Part shown: positions 7,412 through 15,871 of the stretch, one piece after another | Numbering within the stretch: position 1 is the stretch's first letter | How the letters are laid out: each line of letters opens with the position of its first letter | From: Stieleria neptunia | GTDB lineage: Bacteria; Planctomycetota; Planctomycetia; Pirellulales; Pirellulaceae | DNA: 64,000 nucleotides | Assembly: GCF_007754155.1 (NCBI RefSeq) | Contig: NZ_CP037423.1 | Coordinates: 5,300,865-5,364,864, forward strand | Reading direction: 5' to 3' | Notes under the pieces: generated by a model | What the model saw: the letters and a program-made list of their open reading frames with translations, nothing else | Told to the model about the DNA's origin: nothing | Databases searched by the model: none | Position numbers and translations under genes: made by a program

Positions 7412-10360
7412 ATGAACCGTGATCAACTCGTGCAGCAACTGATGGCCACGTTCCTGGATGAATTGCACGTGCACGTCAGTAGTCTGGGGCGAGACCTGTT
7501 GGCCTTGGAAAATAACCTTTCCGCCGAAGAACGGGCGGAGGCCTGGACGTCGATCTTTCGCGCCGCCCACAGTCTCAAGGGGGCCTCGGCGGTGGTCCAC
7601 GTCGATCCGATTCATGTCGCCTGTCATCGGCTGGAAGACATTTTCGAATTCTACCGCGACTCCGATCAGACCTTGTCCCAAGAAACGACTTCGATTCTGT
7701 TGAAAGTCGTCGATGCGATCGAAGAGATCGGCATGCGAATTCGCGCCGAACAAGGGATCGAAGGCGCACCGTTGACCGAGATGTTGCCGCAACTAGAACG
7801 CCTGGCCGACCAAGTCACCGGGACCGACTCGGTCAAAGAGGACGCCGGCTCAGTCAAAGAAGGCGCCGGCTCGGTCAAAGAGGACGCCGACTCGGTCGTC
7901 GATGGCGACGACGAATTCGATGACGACGACGATTTTGAATTTGACGCAAGCCCTGCGGTCGAGCAGGCGGCGGAGAAAACCGAACGCGATGCAGCACCCA
8001 AAATGCCGCCGATCAACGCGGCCTTGCTTCCCATCTTCTTAGAAGAACTGGAAGACCGCTGCGCAAGTCTCAGCCAGGATGCGATCGCGATGGAAAGCGT
8101 GACGGATCCCGGCGAACGGGACGAGCTGCTCGCGAATCTGTTCCGTTCGGCGCACAGTTTGAAAGGAGCCGCGGGCGTCGTCAAACTCGTGCCGGTTCAA
8201 GAGCTCTGTCATCGGTTGGAAGATGAACTGGAATCGATCCGCTCGGGCGCTACGGAATATTCGACACGCTCGGCAACCGCGATGCTTGAAGCGGTGGATG
8301 TGATTCGGGACGCGGGAAGTCAGCTCAAAGCAGGCCGTGAGTTGGATCTGGGCGAGATTGAATCACGGACATCAAGAATCGACGACCTGCTGTCGGGATC
8401 GGCGGAGCCGGCTGTGGCCGACACGCGTCCGACGCCTGAAACCGAGATTGCCGACACCAAGCCGGCAGAACCCAAGCAGCTGCCTGAGGAGACGACGGAG
8501 CCGGTCGCGGTCGAGTCCCAAGGCAAGCTCGGTTTGGAAACCAAGTCCGAAGGCAAGACGCCGTCGCCCAAGCGAGTGAAATCCGACCAGGGGGCATCGA
8601 TTCGCGTTCCGGCGGAGAAACTCGACGCCTTGCTGTCGCACAGCGGCGAATTGCTCGTCGCCCGCGGCCGGTTGGCATTTCGCGCCAAGGACACCGCTGC
8701 GGTGCGTGACCTGGCCGCGGAACTGCGGGGAACTTGGCGTGAAAACGAACAAGCGATGCGGGACTTGGGTGAGCGGACGATTGACGACGGCGACATCGCC
8801 AATCCGCGCCGGATTGCTGCGGTGATCGAGCACACCGCCAGCCGACTGACGGCCCTTTCGTCGCGACTGGACGCACTGGCCAGTGCGATCGAATCGGACA
8901 ATCGTCTGCTTCAACAAACCTGTGGACTGCTCGATGACGAAGTCTACAACGTACGAATGCTGCCGTTTTCGGATGCCTGCGGTGGGCTGCAACGGGCCGT
9001 GCGTGACATCGCGACCGGAGGCAACAAAAAGATCGAACTAAAAATTGTCGGGGCGGAGGTGGAAGTCGATCGATCGGTGTTGGAGGGGCTCAAGGATCCG
9101 CTGTTGCATTTGGTCCGAAACTCCGCCGATCACGGGGTCGAGTCTCCGGCACAGCGCACCGAAGCGGGCAAACCGGAGCGGGCGACGATTACGGTTTCGG
9201 CCGAATTGCGCGGCGGCCAGGTTCAGGTGCGGGTCGAAGACGACGGCGGCGGGCTCAATCTGCGACGCATTTGCGAGATCGCGCGAAAGCGAGACATCGA
9301 GGTTCCCGACGATCCGAGAGAACAAGCTCGGTTGATCTTCGCGCCGGGTTTCTCGACCGCAAAACTGATCACCGACATCTCCGGTCGCGGCGTGGGTCTG
9401 GATGTGGTGCAAAGCCAAGTGGAATCGTTGCACGGGTCGGTCGATGTGTCCTCCAAACCTGGGCTGGGGACCCGGTTTACGTTGAACGTCCCGCTGACGT
9501 TGACCACGATTCGGTCGATGATGGTCAAGGTCGCCGACCAGACGTACGCCATTCCCACGTCGGCGATTCAGCGTTTGGTGCGTTTCGGCCCCGACGACCT
9601 CCGCTCGTCGGCGGGCCGCGATTCCCTGCTGCTCGGTGAGGCTCCGATGGTGGTCGCGTCGCTGGCCCAGACCTTGCGTTTACCGTCGAAGGGATTGTTG
9701 GCAGGGACCGCGGCCAAGGGACTGGCGATCGTGTTGAATGTGGCTGACCAATCCGTCGCGGTGGTCGTGGACGAGGTCTTGTCCGAGCAAGAAGTGTTGG
9801 TCAAGAACCTCGGATCGCGGGTACGACGGCTGCGACATTTTTCGGGCTGTACGTTGCTGCCGACCGGCAAGATCGCGCTGGTCATCAACGCGGCCAATGT
9901 GGTTCGAACGGCACTGGGGATGAAGCTGGACCTGGTGGCGGCGGCGCGGGCGTCGGCCAGCGCGCGGAAACAAACGGTGGCCGGTCCGGATACCCACGGC
10001 CGAACGCTGCTGTTGGCCGAAGACTCGGTCACCACTCGGGTGTTGTTGCGAAATATCCTGGAATCGGCCGGCTATGAGGTCACGACGGCCGCCGATGGGC
10101 AACAAGCGTGGGAGCTGATCCAAGAAAAGCCGTTCGACATCCTCGTCACCGACGTGGACATGCCCAGGATGGACGGATTTGAGTTGACCGCGGCGCTGCG
10201 CGGTTTGGAATCGGCTGCGGATCTGCCCGTCGTGCTGGTCACCGCGCGAGGCTCCGATGCCGATAAACAGCGCGGCGTTCAAGCCGGCGCGAACGCCTAC
10301 ATCGTCAAAGGAAATTTCGAGCAACAGAATCTGCTCGAAACCGTCGCCCAACTTATTTAG
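7412..10360 (+). CDS. cheA: Hybrid CheA histidine kinase: Hpt-Hpt-dimerisation-HATPase-CheW-REC (WspE-like)
   Basis: A 982-residue hybrid kinase. It has two Hpt domains with the same phospho-histidine motif, H53 (FRAAHSLKGASAVV) and H248 (FRSAHSLKGAAGVV). An acidic repeat linker lies between them. After ~390 come the CheA dimer/ATPase core (LLHLVRNSADHGVESP, VEDDGGGLNLRRI, DISGRGVGLDVV), a CheW-like regulatory domain, and a C-terminal receiver with likely phospho-acceptor D914 (TDVDMPRMDG). Receptor signals should drive autophosphorylation on the histidines and transfer to the internal REC, to CheB, or to an output regulator not found nearby. A single Hpt is the norm in WspE; the duplicated Hpt is the unusual point. 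Confidence 0.95.
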   Translation: MNRDQLVQQLMATFLDELHVHVSSLGRDLLALENNLSAEERAEAWTSIFRAAHSLKGASAVVHVDPIHVACHRLEDIFEFYRDSDQTLSQETTSILLKVVDAIEEIGMRIRAEQGIEGAPLTEMLPQLERLADQVTGTDSVKEDAGSVKEGAGSVKEDADSVVDGDDEFDDDDDFEFDASPAVEQAAEKTERDAAPKMPPINAALLPIFLEELEDRCASLSQDAIAMESVTDPGERDELLANLFRSAHSLKGAAGVVKLVPVQELCHRLEDELESIRSGATEYSTRSATAMLEAVDVIRDAGSQLKAGRELDLGEIESRTSRIDDLLSGSAEPAVADTRPTPETEIADTKPAEPKQLPEETTEPVAVESQGKLGLETKSEGKTPSPKRVKSDQGASIRVPAEKLDALLSHSGELLVARGRLAFRAKDTAAVRDLAAELRGTWRENEQAMRDLGERTIDDGDIANPRRIAAVIEHTASRLTALSSRLDALASAIESDNRLLQQTCGLLDDEVYNVRMLPFSDACGGLQRAVRDIATGGNKKIELKIVGAEVEVDRSVLEGLKDPLLHLVRNSADHGVESPAQRTEAGKPERATITVSAELRGGQVQVRVEDDGGGLNLRRICEIARKRDIEVPDDPREQARLIFAPGFSTAKLITDISGRGVGLDVVQSQVESLHGSVDVSSKPGLGTRFTLNVPLTLTTIRSMMVKVADQTYAIPTSAIQRLVRFGPDDLRSSAGRDSLLLGEAPMVVASLAQTLRLPSKGLLAGTAAKGLAIVLNVADQSVAVVVDEVLSEQEVLVKNLGSRVRRLRHFSGCTLLPTGKIALVINAANVVRTALGMKLDLVAAARASASARKQTVAGPDTHGRTLLLAEDSVTTRVLLRNILESAGYEVTTAADGQQAWELIQEKPFDILVTDVDMPRMDGFELTAALRGLESAADLPVVLVTARGSDADKQRGVQAGANAYIVKGNFEQQNLLETVAQLI
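7829..7891 (+). repeat. 21-bp in-frame tandem repeat in cheA (3 units)
   Basis: Three 7-residue units, SVKEDAG, SVKEGAG and SVKEDAD, encoded by near-identical 21-bp copies between the two Hpt domains, followed by an Asp-rich run. They form a flexible acidic linker; the unit size preserves frame. Confidence 0.9.
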
Positions 10361-10373
10361 GAAGCCGCAGAGC

Positions 10374-11441
10374 ATGCCGAGGGTCTTGATCGTCGACGAC
10401 TCACCGACGGCGCGTGAGGTACTGGCAACCATTTTGGGATCCGACCCGGAACTGGAGGTGGTCGGGTTTGCCAGGAACGGACGCGAAGGAGTGGCACAGG
10501 TTAAAAAGCTGAAACCCGATGTGGTCACCATGGATTTGAACATGCCGGTCATGGACGGGTTTGCCGCCACCCGCGAAATCATGATCGAGGAACCGACGCC
10601 GATTGTGATCATTTCCGGGGCCGACCGAGCCGCCGAAGTCGAGACGGCGATGGAGACGCTGCGCGCCGGGGCGGTCAACCTGTTGCTTAAACCGGTCGGA
10701 CCGTCATCCCCTGAATACGATGCCCGCGCGAAAGAAGTCGTCCGAGTCGTCAAAGCGATGGCGGGTGTGTTTGTCATCCGCCGCCGACGACATCTGATGC
10801 CCAAACAGGCCGATCAGGTCAACGCCGTCTCGCCGCCTGATTACCTGACCAAGCCACATCGGATCCGCGTGATCGCGATCGCCGCGTCGACCGGTGGACC
10901 GCCGGCGCTGGTCAAGATTCTCGGCGCGCTGCCGACCGACATTCCGGTACCCGTTTTGATCGTCCAGCATATCGCCGATGGGTTCATGGACGGTTTTGCG
11001 AACTGGTTAGACGAGGTCATTTCGCTGGACGTCAAGATTGCCAAGGACCATGAACCGTTGTTGCCCGCGACGGTCTATTTTGCGCCCCAGGATCGGCATC
11101 TCGGTGTCAGCCAATCACGCATCCGACTCTCCGACGCGTCTCCGGTCGGCGGCTTTCGTCCAGCCGGCACGCATCTGTTCCAGACCGTCGCCGATGCGTT
11201 CGGCTGCGATGCGGTGGGCGTGATTTTGACCGGGATGGGCAACGACGGTGTCGAGGGACTGATGAAGATTCATCAAGCCGGCGGCGTGACGATCGCCCAA
11301 GATGAAGCGTCGTGCGTCGTGTTCGGGATGCCGCGTGCCGCCATCGAGGCCGGTGCGGTCGATTCGGTGCTTCCGCTCGATGCGATCGGTCCGCGTCTTG
11401 ACCAATTGATCGAGAATCGCTCGTCCGAGACCCGCCGCTAA
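10374..11441 (+). CDS. cheB: CheB protein-glutamate methylesterase (WspF-like)
   Basis: A 355-residue response regulator and esterase that removes methyl groups from the receptor. The receiver domain is N-terminal (VLIVDDSPTAREVL, phospho-acceptor D54 in VTMDLNMPVMDG). The methylesterase domain has catalytic Ser172 in AIAASTGGPP, a His in IVQHIADGFMDGFA, and an Asp in ILTGMGNDGVEG. The frame extends upstream into cheA, but the ATG at 10374 begins exactly at the canonical CheB N-terminus, 14 nt after the cheA stop. It is the last gene of the operon; the next gene is convergent, so no GGDEF or CheY output gene follows. Confidence 0.95.
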   Translation: MPRVLIVDDSPTAREVLATILGSDPELEVVGFARNGREGVAQVKKLKPDVVTMDLNMPVMDGFAATREIMIEEPTPIVIISGADRAAEVETAMETLRAGAVNLLLKPVGPSSPEYDARAKEVVRVVKAMAGVFVIRRRRHLMPKQADQVNAVSPPDYLTKPHRIRVIAIAASTGGPPALVKILGALPTDIPVPVLIVQHIADGFMDGFANWLDEVISLDVKIAKDHEPLLPATVYFAPQDRHLGVSQSRIRLSDASPVGGFRPAGTHLFQTVADAFGCDAVGVILTGMGNDGVEGLMKIHQAGGVTIAQDEASCVVFGMPRAAIEAGAVDSVLPLDAIGPRLDQLIENRSSETRR

Positions 11442-11610
11442 TCCGTCGGCTCGGCGACACCGGGGGCCACGATCTCGCCCAATGCGCCGGGCACCACTCC
11501 ATGTTCGGTTGGCGGATCTTGTTGACGATCCTTCTGCTTAGAATCTTTGACAAGACTCACGACACGTTACCCGAAGACTAAGTTGCGGCAGACGACTTGC
11601 CATGGGAACG

Positions 11611-11644
11611 AAAAAACGGCAGACGCATCGTGTGCGTCTGCCGT
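11611..11644 (-). terminator. Rho-independent terminator of the RTX-repeat gene
   Basis: A perfect 12-bp inverted repeat (11616-11627 and 11633-11644, arm acggcagacgca) with a 5-nt loop. A run of six A residues on the plus strand at 11611-11616 reads as a U tract after the hairpin on the minus strand. It lies 24 nt beyond the stop of the minus-strand gene ending at 11668. Confidence 0.9.
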
Positions 11645-11667
11645 CGGGGTTGGCCAGCGTCGGCGTT

Positions 11668-12348
11668 TCACTGCAGCTCGAAGTCGTAGCTGTCACCCTC
11701 GTTGCTGTTGTAGTCCATGAATCGGTTTCCGCTGATCAGCGTGTAGCCTCGTGATCCGGAGTTGCGTTGATAGATGATTCGTCCGAAGTGGTCGGCACCG
11801 TCGCCACCATACATCTGGTCACGGATTCCGTCGCCGTAGTCACTCATGTCATCATTTCCGTCGCCACCCATCAAGATGTCGAAATCTTTGCCGCCAGAGA
11901 GGTCATCGTTGCCGCCTCCGCCGATCAAGACGTCTTCCCCGCTGCCGCCACGTGCGGTGCTGTCGATGTCGGTTTGGTTGTCAAAATCGTCGTGGTGGTT
12001 TCCGCCATCGAAGTAGATGTAGAAGAACTCGGGGAAATCGAGTGCGACGTCCTTGGCGACCAGCGTGTCACTTCCACTCCAGCCGCGAAACACGACGTAC
12101 AGTCGGGTGTACGGACCGGCGATCGCCTCGAATTCATACTCCTGGCCATTGAGTTCCACTTCGACTCGACCGGCCTCGATGGCATCGTCGTCTTCGTCGT
12201 CCCGAAACTTGATCTCGCACTCGTCGTTGGCCGATGTCCCGTCGATCATGACGACGCGGGTCGGGCCGTCGTCAAAGGCGAACACACCTGCATTGGCGAC
12301 GCCGCAAAGTCCTGCCAGAGCGAGGCAAAAGGTCAATTTTCTTAACAT
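11668..12348 (-). CDS. Small secreted RTX-type calcium-binding repeat protein
   Basis: A 226-residue exported protein. A signal peptide is clear (MLRKLTFCLALAGLCGVANA), which sets the start at 12348 although the frame stays open to 12501. The middle is rich in Asp and Gly with hemolysin-type nonapeptide repeats (GGSGEDVLIGGGGNDDLSGG, then DILMGGDGNDDMS and QMYGGDGADHF), which form Ca2+-binding parallel beta-rolls in RTX proteins. No catalytic domain is visible and no type I transporter genes are adjacent, so secretion through Sec is likelier than ABC export. It has its own terminator and is convergent to cheB. The role is unknown; an extracellular matrix or adhesive function is a guess. Confidence 0.8.
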   Translation of the reverse strand: MLRKLTFCLALAGLCGVANAGVFAFDDGPTRVVMIDGTSANDECEIKFRDDEDDDAIEAGRVEVELNGQEYEFEAIAGPYTRLYVVFRGWSGSDTLVAKDVALDFPEFFYIYFDGGNHHDDFDNQTDIDSTARGGSGEDVLIGGGGNDDLSGGKDFDILMGGDGNDDMSDYGDGIRDQMYGGDGADHFGRIIYQRNSGSRGYTLISGNRFMDYNSNEGDSYDFELQ

Positions 12349-12558
12349 GGTTCGAATTCCCGTGACTGAGGTGGGCTGGTGAAGATTCCGTTGACAGGAA
12401 TCCAAGCGGACCGCCGCGGGAAATGTTTCAGATGATTGCGGCAAAATCGACAGCGGGCTGTCGAATGAAGCCCCCGAGTCATCCATTGATGATCGGATCA
12501 AAGCCCGATAGGATTGGCTTCGAAGGTCGTTTTGTACTCACGCTTTGGATGCTTTCTC

Positions 12559-13257
12559 ATGCCAGAAAAGCCCGCCTACCAGTCGCCTTCACGCAGTTTC
12601 GTCAAGGCGGAGAGTCGTCGCGATGCGGTCCGTCGCATGATTCGTCCCGATCCCTTGCTGTCTTCGCTGTACGTCGACGGGGAAAACAAGGACGGAAAAG
12701 AGGGCTGGATCAACGCCATTCGAGATCAATCGGGGGCGGTGTACCGACTGTTGTTCTATATCGACAAGTTGCAAGTCGCTCCGGAGTTTTCCGATCTGGA
12801 GATGTACGAGGTGCTCTACGGCGCCGTGGCCGAGCACCAGGAATTGAATTACCCCCGCGCCCTGTTCACGACCACGGGTGCGATCAACATGATGCGGGAT
12901 GGCATCCCCGATCCCAAGTTCGTCAACGCGGTCAAACGCGGCATCCTGCAGATCGTCCCGTACACGCTGGGACGAGACATCAAGACCGCTCATCTTCGCG
13001 AAAATGGATACGCCTACCTGTGCATTTATGATCGCGATGGGCAGGGGATCCGTGTTCTGAATTTGCTGGACTACTTGATGGTGTATGACCATCGGGCGGG
13101 CGAGGAGATCCAAGTGCACCAGGAAGAGGAACTGGTGATCGGCGACACGCGTTTCGTCCGTCCGTTTTTGCTGAAGTACGCCCAGGGCACCAAGGCGGTG
13201 GCCGAGGACACCGCCAGCGTGGCCGAGAGAACGCTCAGGTCAAAAAGGCCGTTTTAG
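12559..13257 (+). CDS. Conserved-looking protein of unknown function
   Basis: About 232 residues from the ATG at 12559 (MPEKPAYQSPSRSF); a TTG at 12514 would add 15 residues of poor quality. No signal peptide or membrane helix is seen. The body has a mix of helices and strands (RLLFYIDKLQVAPEFSDLEMYE, RGILQIVPYTLGRDIKTAH, YAYLCIYDRDGQGIRVLNLLDYLMVYD) and a possible capping strand at the end. I do not recognise the family. Codon use matches the neighbours and the long ORF has no competing frame, so it is very probably real. It is divergent from the RTX gene and convergent with the polysaccharide locus, so it is likely a single-gene unit. Confidence 0.75.
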   Translation: MPEKPAYQSPSRSFVKAESRRDAVRRMIRPDPLLSSLYVDGENKDGKEGWINAIRDQSGAVYRLLFYIDKLQVAPEFSDLEMYEVLYGAVAEHQELNYPRALFTTTGAINMMRDGIPDPKFVNAVKRGILQIVPYTLGRDIKTAHLRENGYAYLCIYDRDGQGIRVLNLLDYLMVYDHRAGEEIQVHQEEELVIGDTRFVRPFLLKYAQGTKAVAEDTASVAERTLRSKRPF

Positions 13258-13261
13258 CCTG

Positions 13262-13921
13262 TCAATCTGTTCCTGATCGCCCGATGACCGCTTTGCGGCA
13301 ATAGAACCCCTCGGCAAGTTTTGACGGTGCGTGACACTCGCTGCCGCGTAAACGAAGCATCGATTGAAACAGTTCGGCATCAAACCAGGGTTTGTCAGCC
13401 TGTGTGGCGAACGCTTCCAAGAGATGGTCTATTTTTTGTTGCGTGATCGCGCGGGAGAGCGTCCAGTACAAATTGGGCTGTCCCAGGTCACCCTCGTATT
13501 TCGGAATCTCGTATTCCAGAATCAGGTGATTTCGAAACGCGCACCACGTCAACTCGGCGATCAGACGGTGGTCTTGGTGGCGATCCTCTAGCCGATGGGT
13601 AAAGATCAGATCGGGTTGCACGCGTTTGGAAAGATCCGACAGGGTTTCCTTGATTTCGCCCCAATGATTCGGAAAGAAACTGTCGCGGAACGCGAAAATT
13701 TCAACGCGATGATCAGCTGCTCCCGCGAGGAATTTCGCTGCACTGGTACGGGCTTCGGCAGCGCGCTGCTGATCAGCGGAGAAAACACACCAATGAATCC
13801 GCACGTCGGGATTTGAGGCGATCAGGTCCAGGATCGCGCCGCCACATCCGATTTCGAGATCGTCGCTATGGGCGCCCAAGCATAGGACGGTCTGAATGTT
13901 GCGGAGTTGAAAACCGAGCAT
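13262..13921 (-). CDS. PIG-L family (LmbE-like) deacetylase
   Basis: A 219-residue zinc-dependent N-deacetylase. The two metal-site motifs are present: GAHSDDLEIGCGG near the N-terminus and THRLEDRHQDHRLIAELTW in the middle. PIG-L enzymes remove N-acetyl groups from sugars such as GlcNAc-PI, GlcNAc-inositol or N-acetylated sugar nucleotides. Here it is the last gene of the minus-strand polysaccharide locus, 16 nt after the cytidylyltransferase, so it probably deacetylates an amino sugar or an amide decoration of the polymer precursor. It is convergent with the unknown gene ending at 13257, only 4 nt away. Confidence 0.88.
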   Translation of the reverse strand: MLGFQLRNIQTVLCLGAHSDDLEIGCGGAILDLIASNPDVRIHWCVFSADQQRAAEARTSAAKFLAGAADHRVEIFAFRDSFFPNHWGEIKETLSDLSKRVQPDLIFTHRLEDRHQDHRLIAELTWCAFRNHLILEYEIPKYEGDLGQPNLYWTLSRAITQQKIDHLLEAFATQADKPWFDAELFQSMLRLRGSECHAPSKLAEGFYCRKAVIGRSGTD

Positions 13922-13937
13922 CGATATGGCGTCTGGT

Positions 13938-14789
13938 TTACCGGGGCAAGGGTTTGGCGGCGAATTGCGCGTTTGACGTCACGGGGTGGTCGGCGTCCTG
14001 GACACGCTGTGTCGATTTATCCCAGACCGCCCATGGAATGTCGCCCCGGTCGTACATGTCTTCTAGCATCTGCTTTTCTTTGTAGGTATCCATGCATCCC
14101 CAGAAACCTTCGTGTCGCATCGAACGCAGTTTCCCCTCCGCGATCAGCCGTTGAAACGGTTGGTCGACGAGCTCTTCTCCTTCGTCCAAGTAATCAAAGA
14201 ACTGGTTGGAAAAGACAAAAAATCCGCCGTTCATCCAGGTATCAGTTTTGGAGATTTCCTGAATGCACTGGACCCCTCCCGCTTCGTCGATGGAAACCTT
14301 GTGGAAGGTTTGCGAGGGACGCACGGAGACAAACGTTGCGACAGAATCCGATTGGTCGTGAAAGTTGATCAGTCGGGGCAGATCGACCGATGCTAAGCCG
14401 TCGGTGTAATTTGCCAGGAAGGTCTTTTCGCCCTCCAGATGCGGTTGGACCGCTTTCAATCGTTCACCAATACACGCCGAAACACCGGTGTCGACAAACG
14501 TGATATTCCAGTCGTGGATATCGCTGTTGAGCAGGCTGATGTTCTTACCTCCTCCACTGAGGACGAAATCGTTGGAGACGCATTCGTCATAGTTCAGGAA
14601 ATAGTCCTTGATCACGTTTGCCTTCCATCCGAGGCACAGGATGAAGTCTTTGTGCCCGTAATGGGCATAATATTTCATCACGTGCCACAAGATGGGGCGG
14701 TATCCGATGGTGACCATCGGCTTGGGAATCGACTCGGAATATTCGCGGAGCCGCATCCCGAAGCCGCCGCAGAAGAGAACGACTTTCAT
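13938..14789 (-). CDS. rfbF: Glucose-1-phosphate cytidylyltransferase
   Basis: A 283-residue nucleotidyltransferase making CDP-glucose from glucose 1-phosphate and CTP. It has the signature VVLFCGGFGMRLREYSES with IPKPMVTIG, and the RfbF-typical stretches GYRPILWHVMKYYAHYGHKDF, FLANYTDGLASVDL and EGFWGCMDTYKEK. The C-terminal ~25 residues (VTSNAQFAAKPLPR region) extend past the usual ~257-residue family length. Its product is the substrate of the CDP-glucose 4,6-dehydratase encoded six genes upstream in the same locus. Confidence 0.93.
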   Translation of the reverse strand: MKVVLFCGGFGMRLREYSESIPKPMVTIGYRPILWHVMKYYAHYGHKDFILCLGWKANVIKDYFLNYDECVSNDFVLSGGGKNISLLNSDIHDWNITFVDTGVSACIGERLKAVQPHLEGEKTFLANYTDGLASVDLPRLINFHDQSDSVATFVSVRPSQTFHKVSIDEAGGVQCIQEISKTDTWMNGGFFVFSNQFFDYLDEGEELVDQPFQRLIAEGKLRSMRHEGFWGCMDTYKEKQMLEDMYDRGDIPWAVWDKSTQRVQDADHPVTSNAQFAAKPLPR

Positions 14790-14851
14790 GATTGGGTACT
14801 CTCGAACATCATCGTGGGTTTGAAAAACGCGGCAAGTCGTTACCGTCGGAC

Positions 14852-15790
14852 TTAAGCGGAGAACAGGCGTGACAGCACTTCGTCGGGTGTCGGGTATTGG
14901 GCAACCGGTTGGGCGTCTTTGAATCGCTGGATTTCGTCATCCGGAAAGTGCAATTGGTCAGAGCCGCGCAGATAATCCATCATCGTCGTCCCGGTTGAAA
15001 GTCCATCAATGTTGGGCGCCCCACGCATCGCGCGGGTGTCACGTGCATCGACGGTGCGAAAATCAATGCTGAAACGAGTCTGATCGGTGGTGTTGGGGAC
15101 GGTTGAATGCAGGTGCGCGGCGGAAAAGACGATCAAACCGCCGGGCTCGGGAACCAGCCGAATTTGCGGGTCCAGTCGGGTCAAAGGTTCGAGCGCTTCG
15201 GACTGGACTCGGGTATCTTTGCCGATTTGCTTGGCCGCTTCCCGACGCCCTCGATCGTTCCAGTCCTGGTAGTTGAACAGTGCGGAACTGTTTTGGATCG
15301 GCGTGTCCCAGTAGGCCGGATGAAACGCCATCGCATTGTTGGATTCGATCGGGTAGACGGGCAGCCACCAGTTCAGCTGCGACATCGGGGTGGAGTACCA
15401 CGTGTCGCGATGCGGTTTAAAGGCATACGCCAGTCCGCTATTGAGGTAGTCCCCCGCACACGCCGTTCGCAGCCGCGGCACGTCAAAGTATGTCTGTTCG
15501 AGGTCACATCCCAATTCTTCCAACAGCGCCGGAATCAGCTTTTTGCATTCGGGATGGTGAATGAATTTCGGTTTCAATGTTTTGAGGATTTCGACATACG
15601 TCTCGACGGCAAGCTGATGCTGGGCTTCGCGTGGATCGTGCGGTGCAAAGGCTTCTTCACACAGATCTCGGGCGAAATCGCACAACGCAATTCCGCTGGG
15701 TGTTGGTGAGTAAACATACAGCTCGCCGGCGTAGAGCCTTTCGCGGCGCAAACGCTCGTTGTCTGACGAATTAAAATACACCGTTTTCAT
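14852..15790 (-). CDS. Fe(II)/2-oxoglutarate-type dioxygenase (phytanoyl-CoA dioxygenase superfamily)
   Basis: A 312-residue cytoplasmic protein with the facial-triad pattern of Fe(II)/2OG oxygenases: HRDTWYS (HxD, first iron ligands), then HLHSTVPNTTDQTRFSIDFR, where the His is the distal ligand and the Arg a likely 2OG anchor. Such enzymes hydroxylate, halogenate or epimerise small molecules. It sits between the C-methyltransferase and rfbF, so its substrate is probably a CDP- or lipid-linked sugar intermediate, or the acyl/amino group attached to it. This placement is the only basis for the substrate idea. Start ATG at 15790 is the first in frame and gives the expected N-terminus. Confidence 0.75.
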   Translation of the reverse strand: MKTVYFNSSDNERLRRERLYAGELYVYSPTPSGIALCDFARDLCEEAFAPHDPREAQHQLAVETYVEILKTLKPKFIHHPECKKLIPALLEELGCDLEQTYFDVPRLRTACAGDYLNSGLAYAFKPHRDTWYSTPMSQLNWWLPVYPIESNNAMAFHPAYWDTPIQNSSALFNYQDWNDRGRREAAKQIGKDTRVQSEALEPLTRLDPQIRLVPEPGGLIVFSAAHLHSTVPNTTDQTRFSIDFRTVDARDTRAMRGAPNIDGLSTGTTMMDYLRGSDQLHFPDDEIQRFKDAQPVAQYPTPDEVLSRLFSA

Positions 15791-15871
15791 GAGACGCTTT
15801 TTTTGTGGTTTCGATTTCTGGACAACCGTGGCCGATCGGCGGCAAACTGTCGCGTGGTAAGATTGATCGAG

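Noticed and set aside
12423..13031. Alternative 202-codon plus-strand ORF overlapping the unknown gene
   Set aside because: Arg/Gly/Ser-rich translation typical of a shadow frame; the frame from 12559 has a normal composition.
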